A DNA stretch of 64,000 bases, taken from the NCBI RefSeq assembly GCF_025947365.1, contig NZ_CP110012.1, positions 3,906,001 to 3,970,000 on the forward strand, written 5' to 3'. The notes beneath the pieces are model-generated. The model was given only the letters and a program-made list of their open reading frames with translations, ran no database searches and was not told the DNA's origin. This DNA is from Flavobacterium sp. N502540 (GTDB lineage Bacteria > Bacteroidota > Bacteroidia > Flavobacteriales > Flavobacteriaceae). A program made the position numbers and the translations under genes. How positions within the stretch are numbered: position 1 is the stretch's first letter; each line of letters begins with the position of its first letter. Of this stretch, positions 1 to 6,954 are shown piece after piece.

Positions 1-148
1 TAATGGAAAGGTTGTTGGTTTAGTCAGAACTGATGGAGAGTTTTTAGGTAAATCTGCTTTTTTAGGGCTAACAGATGAAGATTTTTATATTTATTCTTTA
101 CTCCTTCATCGCCCTAAAACAGGTAGTTCTTTAGAAGTAATTAGATAA
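1..148 (+). CDS. 3' end of an unidentified gene (partial)
   Basis: An open frame enters from the left edge and stops with TAA at 146-148, giving the last 48 residues of a protein that ends in SSLEVIR. The next gene starts 2 bases after the stop, so the two are probably co-transcribed. The tail is soluble and of mixed charge, with no motif I recognise. The start lies outside the window, so no function is offered. Confidence 0.55.
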   Translation, partial: NGKVVGLVRTDGEFLGKSAFLGLTDEDFYIYSLLLHRPKTGSSLEVIR

Positions 149-150
149 CT

Positions 151-900
151 ATGAATTCACTTAAAAATAAATTGAGCTTTTTTTTTATCACCACCTGCAT
201 CTTTAATTTGTGTTTTGCTGTTTTTTATTTGTTTAAATTTTATTCTAAAGATTTTCATGAAAATGAAGGAGCTGCTATCATAAATTTATTATTTTTTCAA
301 GTATCATCTACTATTTTACTAATTTTTTTTTCAGTATTGAACCCATTAAAAATATTTATTAGTGCAAAAAAAGGTGTAAATAATCGAAAAAAAAAAGGAA
401 AAAATTATTTTGATATTATGGAATATAATATCATACGATTAGACAATAAGTTAACGCCATATTTAATTACTATTTTATTTGTTTTTTTCTTCTCTTTAAT
501 TCTCATTGGATTTATATTAATTATAAACTATTTGGGAGTGCCAATTTTAGAAGTTTTAAAATTCCCATTTAGATTTATGCAAAATTTAAATCAATCTGAA
601 TTATATTATGGAGTTTATAGTTTTTTACTTGTGAACATAGGTTATATTCTTTGCAATTCAGAACAATCTGCAGAATCATATTTATTAAAATTCAAAGTCT
701 ATTTAAATTCCCTTGTTATAGCATTTTGTTTTAGTGCTTTTTTTATCCTATTTAATATGTTTTTTTATTTTTCTGCAAATGATACAAATAATGACATATT
801 TACAGATAAAGTAAAAATAGCATATGCAATGTTTTTTAATATAGCCTTTGTTGTAAATAGTTATTTAGTTGAAAAGAAATATTTAAGCATAGAAATATAA
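151..900 (+). CDS. Multi-pass membrane protein, unknown function
   Basis: A 249-residue protein with about six hydrophobic segments: roughly residues 8-28, 43-65, 100-128, 153-170, 185-207 and 222-240. A basic loop near residues 73-85 (KKGVNNRKKKGK) separates the second and third and suggests a cytoplasmic face. It starts 2 bases after the preceding stop. Base composition is very AT-rich, like the three genes that follow. I do not recognise the family. Small membrane proteins clustered behind the tail of another gene can be immunity proteins of contact-dependent toxins, but nothing here proves that. Confidence 0.6.
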   Translation: MNSLKNKLSFFFITTCIFNLCFAVFYLFKFYSKDFHENEGAAIINLLFFQVSSTILLIFFSVLNPLKIFISAKKGVNNRKKKGKNYFDIMEYNIIRLDNKLTPYLITILFVFFFSLILIGFILIINYLGVPILEVLKFPFRFMQNLNQSELYYGVYSFLLVNIGYILCNSEQSAESYLLKFKVYLNSLVIAFCFSAFFILFNMFFYFSANDTNNDIFTDKVKIAYAMFFNIAFVVNSYLVEKKYLSIEI

Positions 901-932
901 GAATTTAGGATTAGTAATTCTAAATTTTTTAT

Positions 933-1258
933 ATGGAAAAATCATTATCAATAAAAGGATTGCGAATCAAAAAATATGTAAGATAACGGAAGATTTTAGC
1001 ATTTTACGAAAAGATAACTATTCTTATACTTCAGATTCCGCTTCAGATAGTGACTATTTTAGATTGTATCTCATAAATAAAGATGATCAAAAAAAAGGAA
1101 TTTATGTAAGCAAGGAAGATTATAAAAAAGTAAAAGAAAATGATACAGTAACAATTACCTATTTTGAGATGGTAAATATCATTATAAAGGCTGTTTGTAA
1201 TAATCAGGACTTAGAATATTCACGTTTTTTTACAAAAAGAAATCGGAAATTATGGTAA
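933..1258 (+). pseudogene. Small hypothetical protein, frameshifted in a poly-A run
   Basis: The frame from ATG 933 closes after 17 codons, while a different frame is open from before 933 to the stop at 1256-1258 and has no ATG. Adding one A to the A5 run after the start (about 937-941) joins them into one 108-residue protein beginning MEKIIINKRIANQK and ending RNRKLW. The product is hydrophilic, with a Ser/Asp/Tyr-rich stretch near residues 30-42. If the frameshift is real, only a TTG-started 64-residue product (1064-1258) is possible. No family was recognised. Confidence 0.45.
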
Positions 1259-1326
1259 TGTTATGTGAGAGGATTGTGAAGTAAATAATTGTGGAAATGG
1301 AAAAACCAAATTAGAAATTTTTTAAG

Positions 1327-1743
1327 ATGATAAAAAGGAAAATTACAGAAGAAGAGATATTATTTGTTAGTCGGATATTTACTAAAACTATTAGAAACTC
1401 TAGTCTTATCATTTTTATTTTATTGTATTTTTTTTCTGCTTTTCTTTATTGTTTATTTATAAATTTGGTTGAATACCTAATTGTAAAAATTATATTAATT
1501 ATTATAGTATCATTTTTAGGTTTTTTTATTTTTAATTCAATATACAGTATTATTTGTCTAAATAAAGAGATTAATACCTGTAATATTGACCGTATAGAGG
1601 CTGAATTTAAAGTACAAAATAAAGATATCCTCACTTATACATATGATATTGTTTTTGTAAAGAAAGCATTCAATAAAAGTTTATGTAAATCAATAATTAT
1701 CATGCCTTTTATTCAAACGACATTAATTCTTCTTTACAAGTAA
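1327..1743 (+). CDS. Small membrane protein, unknown function
   Basis: A 138-residue protein with hydrophobic segments near residues 25-47 and 50-75 and a weaker one at the C-terminus (about 122-136). The charged N-terminus (KRKITEEE) precedes the first segment and a soluble loop carrying two Cys lies around residues 80-100. It sits 17 bases before the next membrane-protein gene on the same strand, in the same AT-rich context. I do not recognise it. Confidence 0.5.
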   Translation: MIKRKITEEEILFVSRIFTKTIRNSSLIIFILLYFFSAFLYCLFINLVEYLIVKIILIIIVSFLGFFIFNSIYSIICLNKEINTCNIDRIEAEFKVQNKDILTYTYDIVFVKKAFNKSLCKSIIIMPFIQTTLILLYK

Positions 1744-1760
1744 TAAAATAAAATATATTA

Positions 1761-2180
1761 ATGAAAAGAGGTCTTCCATTAAAAGAAACATCCCCTGTGA
1801 AGATGTTCATTTTTGCTTTTATGTTTATAATTAGTATTTATTTTTTATATACTATGTTAAAGGTATTTCAACCTAGAATTTATGGAGACAGAATAAATGC
1901 TTTGGTAATAAATGTTGATAGTATTAAATCTCATAAAAACAACAATACGTACCGATATTTTGGCAAAATAAAATTTAAAAATAAAGAAGGCAATGGAATT
2001 ATTGAAGATTATGGTTTTAGCAGTAAATTAAAAAAGAATGATTGTTTACAGCTTTATTATGACCAAAAATACGGTTTCTATGATTCCGAAGATCAAAATG
2101 TTTACTTTGTACTTATAACAATTCCTGCTATAATTTTAATAATACTTAGTGTTTTCTTTTATAAATATTTTATTGATTGA
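1761..2180 (+). CDS. DUF3592-like membrane protein
   Basis: A 139-residue protein with a transmembrane helix near residues 13-33, a soluble middle (about 45-110) and a second helix near 112-135. The middle part, with an NVDSIKSHKNN turn, a KIKFKNKEGNG strand and a DCLQLYYDQKYG strand, resembles the beta-rich extracytoplasmic segment of DUF3592-type two-helix proteins. This is recognition by pattern only. It is the last of the same-strand membrane genes at the left end. Confidence 0.5.
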   Translation: MKRGLPLKETSPVKMFIFAFMFIISIYFLYTMLKVFQPRIYGDRINALVINVDSIKSHKNNNTYRYFGKIKFKNKEGNGIIEDYGFSSKLKKNDCLQLYYDQKYGFYDSEDQNVYFVLITIPAIILIILSVFFYKYFID

Positions 2181-2262
2181 AACAGAAGATTCGATTGCGG
2201 ACTATCTGAAATCTATAATCGAAAGAGGAAATTAGTTTTTGATTGGAAAATTTTAAACAAAG

Positions 2263-2370
2263 TTATACAACCTGTAATAATGCTGCAAAAATTCCAATAT
2301 GCGTAATGCTGATACGTTGATCTTTTTCTATTGCTTTGAAGAATTGGGTTAAAGGATTTAGCTGATCCAT
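2263..2370 (-). pseudogene. 5' fragment of a small mobile-element-associated gene
   Basis: From ATG at 2370 the minus strand encodes 35 residues starting MDQLNPLTQFF and containing SITHIGIFAALLQ, then hits a stop. The block ITHIG-F-AALLQ recurs in the fragment at 3121-3435, which carries the rest of the family but lacks the start. The family is a short protein of about 110-120 residues that I recall from flavobacterial accessory DNA, with no established role. The abrupt end right after the shared block suggests truncation or recombination. Confidence 0.45.
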
Positions 2371-2455
2371 TACTCTTGTTATTTAGATTTTTATTCCACT
2401 GTCATAAAAATGAATTTTAATGATTGTTATTTAATTGCGTTTTTTTCTGAAACGG

Positions 2456-2508
2456 CGCCAATACGGCTTATTTAGGCCTGCTTTGTGCAGGCAGTAAGCT
2501 TGTTGGCG
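2456..2508. repeat. Nested three-stem hairpin
   Basis: Three nested perfect inverted repeats: CGCCAA (2456-2461) with TTGGCG (2503-2508), GCTTA (2466-2470) with TAAGC (2495-2499), and GCCTGC (2476-2481) with GCAGGC (2487-2492) around a TTTGT loop. Together they form one long imperfect stem of about 53 nt. It could be the core of a small non-autonomous element, a recombination site or an RNA hairpin. No T-tract follows, so it is not a typical terminator. Confidence 0.45.
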
Positions 2509-2696
2509 AATATAACAATGATATAGTGAATCTCTTATTTGTGCACCAATAGGCTTTGAATCAGTTGTTTTTCTTTTCCTCATGCTGTTTTATTATAGCT
2601 TAGAATCAGCTGATTTAGTTTTAGACCTGGATGAATCCCGTATCAGGAACTGCCGGGGGAAACTACTTTGAAGTGGTCATCATGGTCAATTATATA

Positions 2697-2800
2697 GTAT
2701 TATTTTTTTTAGGTTTGATATTGTTTTTTTGGAGCTGGTCCCACTGTATCTTACACCGGAGCGTTAGCGAACTGCCTGGGCAATCTTTTGTTGCCGGAAT
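2697..2800 (+). repeat. Interspersed repeat, degenerate copy 1
   Basis: Begins with TTTAGGTTTGATATTG and GGAGCT, as copy 3 does, then diverges, keeping only scattered matches such as GCAATCTTTTG. It is the most decayed of three copies in this decayed 1.8-kb stretch. Confidence 0.4.
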
Positions 2801-2848
2801 CTAATTCATAGTGATCATCTTTGTGAGTTGTATATAGTGCTGTTTTTT

Positions 2849-2954
2849 AGGAGCTTTTTCCCGCTATACGTTGCAATCTTTTGTGCCTAACCCCGGCACA
2901 AAAGGATTTTCACTGCACACGAGCGAAGCGAATTGGCGAAGCAATCGGGGCTAG
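2849..2954 (+). repeat. Interspersed repeat, copy 2
   Basis: Starts AGGAGCTTTTTCCCGCTAT and continues through GTTGCAATCTTTTG and CCCCGGCACAAAAGGATTT to ATCGGGGCTA. About 60 bases match copy 3 (3443-3553) with few differences. An insertion (around CACACGAGCGAAGCGAATT) separates the last two blocks. No coding capacity; I believe repeats of this type recur in flavobacterial genomes. Confidence 0.55.
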
Positions 2955-3120
2955 TAATATATGGAAAAAAAGGCGTCAATTGTCTTGAATTGGCGACTTT
3001 TGGTGAATTCGACGGGACAAATTTCTATACATTTTTATTGAAGATTTTAAGAGAGTGGCCTACTACATGTAGTATTAAAAACAGCTTTACTATACTTTTA
3101 TTGAGAATTTTAAAAAACTC

Positions 3121-3435
3121 TTAAACGATGAAATAAATTATGCTCTTCTGATTTCTATTTCTCTTTGGAAGATAATTTTTATAACCGTAATCATTTAGGT
3201 CTCTGATACATCTATGGTAGGTAACAGGGCCGCTTATTTTAGCTATCTTCATAATTTCATGCCTGTATGCTTTAATAGGATTCGTATAACCTGCGGCAGT
3301 TCTGAATTGTAATAATGCCGCAAAAACTCCAATATGGGTAATCTTGGCGGGCTGTCCTTTATCAGATGTAAAGCGGACAGGGGCGGTTTTTTTTACAGTA
3401 TAAGGATCTGTGTTTATAGAACAGCGGTCAGGTGA
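3121..3435 (-). pseudogene. 5'-truncated copy of the small gene family
   Basis: An open frame of 104 codons on the minus strand, bounded upstream by an in-frame TGA (3436-3438) and lacking any ATG near its start. It encodes VRFTSDKGQPAKITHIGVF, then AALLQFRTAAGY and later HEIMKIAKISGPVTYHRC and DLNDYGY. The ITHIG block matches the 2263-2370 fragment, so both belong to one family: one keeps the 5' end, the other the 3' part. The TYH-C---LN-YGY region looks like a small winged-helix or helix-turn-helix fold, which is inference. Probably not expressed. Confidence 0.5.
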
Positions 3436-3442
3436 TCAGGGG

Positions 3443-3553
3443 GTATATTATTTTAGGTTTGATATTATTTTTCAGGAGCTTTTTCCCGCTATGCGTTGCA
3501 ATCTTTTGCGCCGAACCCCGGCACAAAAGGATTTCCACTTCTATCGGGGCTAA
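3443..3553 (+). repeat. Interspersed repeat, copy 3
   Basis: Carries TTTAGGTTTGATATTATTT, AGGAGCTTTTTCCCGCTAT, GTTGCAATCTTTTGCG, CCCCGGCACAAAAGGATTT and TATCGGGGCTAA in order. It is the most complete of three copies and lies just upstream (in minus-strand terms) of the truncated gene at 3121-3435. Confidence 0.55.
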
Positions 3554-4010
3554 GGACTCTGAGGAGCCCTGTTTTGTCTGGGACAACTATCTGTCAGTCC
3601 TCTCTTATTTTGTCACGGTGGTTTTTACCCCACTCAATCATTTCGGAGATCATATTGTGCAGTGTATCGCAGTACACAGAAGCTGTGTACAAATACAATG
3701 AAGTATGCCAGCCGTTAATCCGTTTCTGCGTTACAGACGGCACTTTTGTCGATATTTGAAAATTACGCAGTGTAAACCTGAATATCTTGGCAATAAATAA
3801 GTAATGCCAACAAGTGCATATGCTGGTATATATATTCATATTCTGGATCAGGATGATGAATATCATAGCAATACCTTTGAAACTGTTGCAGATCATATAA
3901 CTGCATTTATTAATTCGAAAAATCTTTATGATACTGTTTTCATAAAGGAATAGATGTTTGCCAATACTTTTGGATTTGAAAAAGTAATATAAAGGAAACA
4001 GTATTTTTTT
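3554..4010. other. Intergenic region without a convincing gene
   Basis: Short frames overlap on both strands. The best are a 49-codon frame at 3804-3953 (+, MPTSAYAGIYIHILDQ...) and the C-terminal part of a minus-strand frame at 3594-3896 (WHTSLYLYTASVYC). Neither matches a family I know, and both look like remnants. The downstream gene ends at 4011 on the minus strand, so its terminator should lie here, but no strong GC-rich hairpin is seen. Confidence 0.4.
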
Positions 4011-6887
4011 CTAATTGTTCTTATTCTTTGCTTTTATAAGTATTTTTTTTAATTTGGCGCTATTCTCAGTTTCTCCCTTAAAATCTGAAATGCAGATTAG
4101 TATCTCTACCACTGCTGTAAACATTTTTCCTTCCTTTATTTTGAGACGATGAATTATATTTACTGCCCATACAGCAGCTTTTTCGGCAGTTTCAATTTCA
4201 CGATCCATTAAATGGCAGTAAGCCAGATCGCAGAGATAAATAACTAGAGTAAGGTCATTCCTGCTTTCGTCGGGTAGTTCCTGATGGGCATTTACAGCCA
4301 TTGAAAATTTTTTCCTTGCCTCTGAAAAATCTCCATAATTCTTGTAAGCAGTTCCCAATAGGTGACACTGGATGGGAAAGGTTACATCATACCATAGATC
4401 ATATATTTTTCTTAAATCCATCAGCTCCTGAAATGAATCTTTGAAACCTTTTAGATCATCAAGATGAAGATAGAGATAAGCTTTGTTGCATATCATATTG
4501 AGAAGATGTGATGCATGCGCACTTCCTTTAGCAGATTTAAAAATAGTTATGGATTTATTGAAGTACTCAGAAGCTTCATCTTTCCTTCCAATACCAGCAA
4601 GTGTTAATGCATAGTTATGAAAAATAGTTCCAAGATTGAAATCTTCGGGGTTTAGTTTTGCAGAGGCTCTGACGGCAAGATCTTCCCATTTATTAATTAG
4701 ATTTTCAGGATTCTGCAGCCAGTTTTGAACATTCAGAACTTCATTTTCTAAAATCAGCATTGGCTGGTAAATTGGCTCTCTAAAATCTTCCTTTATTTTT
4801 CTTAGCACTGATTGGCCGTACTGAGCAAAACGAACTGCTTGAGCTGGGTCGCCTTGGGCGCCCTCCTGAATTCGTGCTCTAAGGAAAGGGATGTGGAACA
4901 TCTGGGAAAGAAAAGCCCCCTTGTCTTTACGCAGCTGGTATAGAACGGACTCCTGAAATACCATGTCCATTTTTATATTATTTCCTGTTCTTGTAATCAG
5001 CCCTTTTTTATGAAGTAAATTTATTGCCTTTGTAAATTCAATTTTGTTGTTTTTTTCATAGTCTTTACCGTAGAGAAGCACAATATCCTGCATAGTGATC
5101 CCTCCAGCAGGAAGCAATGCGAAGAACTCCATATAATAACGTTCATCCTGGTTCAGTGAACTTATCGAAAAAGTTTTTTCAAGAATAGAAAGTAGATTGA
5201 CGTTTAAATCTCCAACTTCAATGTCTACTTCTATCTCCTTATCGTCTAGTTTTTGCTCCTGAAGATATTCCAAAAATGTTTTTAAGGTGAGGTCAAAGCT
5301 AAGGTGTATAGTTTTAGCCGCCAGTATAATGACTAAGGTATTATATTCTATAAATTCGAAAAAAGCCCTAAATGTATCTTCGTCAGAATTTCTTGTAGGC
5401 TCAAAAGTACGGTAAAGCAGGCAGGCATTATCAAACGATAAATGATGCGTCTGCTGTAATTTTCCTATGTCCGTGCGTAGACGTGAAGTAATTATAATAT
5501 GCCAGTTATAAAGGCTTTTTAAATTACTTATATTCTCCTTATCCTCACAGACTAAATCATTTATGATCAATAATCCATTTCCCTGTATATTATTGAGTTT
5601 CTGAATAATCTCGTTCAGTTCGCTTCGAGTTGTGCCCAAAGTGCTTATGGACAGATTGCGCATTAGGTTGTCATTAAGAATGAAGCCGTCGAATATTCCA
5701 GTCTCTGCATCTAACCAGATTAAATGGTCATATTCATTACGAAAAACCGATATATATAAACTGGCAAGCGTGGTTTTTCCTATTCCTCCAACACCAGAAA
5801 GGTTTATGAGTTTGTTTTTTTTCAAGTTCTCTTTAAGAATGTCAAGCTCATCTTCTCTTCCAATTATATCTGAAGGGATAACATATGGAATTAAAGTTAG
5901 GTCTTTGGGAAATGTTACAGGCTGCTTTTTCTCATATTCCTCTATTAATGAATTTAACTGCGAGGAATGTTTTGTTAGCAGGTTATTATGCAATACTGTA
6001 GTTTCTTCAATCTTTTCGACTTTTTTTTTCAGACTAAAAAATCGTACATCAAGAAGTTTTAGAAGAGAATTATTGACCATGCTCTTAATTTGATCTTCCT
6101 TTTTAGCAATAATTGAGACCATTAAAGAATTATCTACTTTCCTGCTTTCGCTGTCTTCCAGTTGTGAGCAGCGGCAGATTTCAGAAAGCAGGGCTTCTAA
6201 CATAATCACGGGTGGATGACCTTCAAATTTTTCATGTTTCAAATCTTCTAAAACGCTATTATGAAGTGTAATAATACTTTCAGCAGGTGTTTCTTCTGCA
6301 AAAAACCATTGTATGCTCTTCATAAAATTATCCATCAAATCATCATTTTCCAGCGTTGATAGAAGTGTTGTAAAACTTAATTTTATTTCCAGTTTTTCTT
6401 TTTCGTCTTTTGTTTTGTCTTCGAGTTTTTTCTTGCGTAAAGCTTTGAGTTCTTTTTTTAAAATCTCCTTTATTTTTTTTCGGCACTGTATGAGCAGCGG
6501 ACTTTTAATCAAAGGTTGAGCTTTTATCCATGCCGCTAGTAGAGTTTCGTTTTTAGTCAGCGAAGTATTGGTAAAAAAATGGAACTCCAGCTCTGGGTTG
6601 CTTTCTTTTTCCTCGAGATACTGTACAAAAAATGTAAAAAGCTCTTTTTTGAGAATAGGGCTTTGAAGACTGAATGGCGCTTTATAACTTTTGACCTGAG
6701 TATAAACTAGTTTTTCGCCTACCTCTTTAATGTCGTTTCCAACTTCAGTTGAAACCACCGTGTCATTACCGTTGATATAATGATTTACCCATTTATGAAG
6801 TACAGTCAAGTACTGATAGTAAAAACCTCTGCTCACATAATAAGCATCATGGTTGGTTTTAATGAGGTTAATGAGCTTTTGTTCCAT
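4011..6887 (-). CDS. STAND (NB-ARC) ATPase with N-terminal Cap4-like nuclease and C-terminal TPR-like repeats
   Basis: A 958-residue protein. Residues 14-68 (RGFYYQYL, then E48, D52 and Q64-x-K66) fit the Cap4/DUF4297-type dsDNA endonuclease of the PD-(D/E)xK fold. Residues 140-170 are Lys/Glu-rich. The NB-ARC core has Walker A GVGGIGKT at 365-372, Walker B LLIINDL at about 439-445 and an IIITSR sensor at 464-469. A winged-helix-like region follows (about 600-670), then helical TPR-type repeats from about 690 to the end. The layout nuclease-STAND-repeats is that of antiviral STAND proteins, which oligomerise on sensing phage proteins and unleash the effector; that role is inferred here. It lies 67 bases downstream of the DUF4365-like gene on the same strand, implying an operon. 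At under 1000 residues it is much shorter than typical Avs proteins. Confidence 0.8.
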   Translation of the reverse strand: MEQKLINLIKTNHDAYYVSRGFYYQYLTVLHKWVNHYINGNDTVVSTEVGNDIKEVGEKLVYTQVKSYKAPFSLQSPILKKELFTFFVQYLEEKESNPELEFHFFTNTSLTKNETLLAAWIKAQPLIKSPLLIQCRKKIKEILKKELKALRKKKLEDKTKDEKEKLEIKLSFTTLLSTLENDDLMDNFMKSIQWFFAEETPAESIITLHNSVLEDLKHEKFEGHPPVIMLEALLSEICRCSQLEDSESRKVDNSLMVSIIAKKEDQIKSMVNNSLLKLLDVRFFSLKKKVEKIEETTVLHNNLLTKHSSQLNSLIEEYEKKQPVTFPKDLTLIPYVIPSDIIGREDELDILKENLKKNKLINLSGVGGIGKTTLASLYISVFRNEYDHLIWLDAETGIFDGFILNDNLMRNLSISTLGTTRSELNEIIQKLNNIQGNGLLIINDLVCEDKENISNLKSLYNWHIIITSRLRTDIGKLQQTHHLSFDNACLLYRTFEPTRNSDEDTFRAFFEFIEYNTLVIILAAKTIHLSFDLTLKTFLEYLQEQKLDDKEIEVDIEVGDLNVNLLSILEKTFSISSLNQDERYYMEFFALLPAGGITMQDIVLLYGKDYEKNNKIEFTKAINLLHKKGLITRTGNNIKMDMVFQESVLYQLRKDKGAFLSQMFHIPFLRARIQEGAQGDPAQAVRFAQYGQSVLRKIKEDFREPIYQPMLILENEVLNVQNWLQNPENLINKWEDLAVRASAKLNPEDFNLGTIFHNYALTLAGIGRKDEASEYFNKSITIFKSAKGSAHASHLLNMICNKAYLYLHLDDLKGFKDSFQELMDLRKIYDLWYDVTFPIQCHLLGTAYKNYGDFSEARKKFSMAVNAHQELPDESRNDLTLVIYLCDLAYCHLMDREIETAEKAAVWAVNIIHRLKIKEGKMFTAVVEILICISDFKGETENSAKLKKILIKAKNKNN

Positions 6888-6954
6888 AAAAATAGAATGC
6901 CTGTAAGAAGTTTGTGAATTTTTAGTTTTTGGGATGATTTATTTAAAACTTCTT

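Noticed and set aside
3594..3896. 100-residue minus-strand frame
   Set aside because: Poor protein character in the first half, no family, and it sits within decayed sequence; described only as intergenic.
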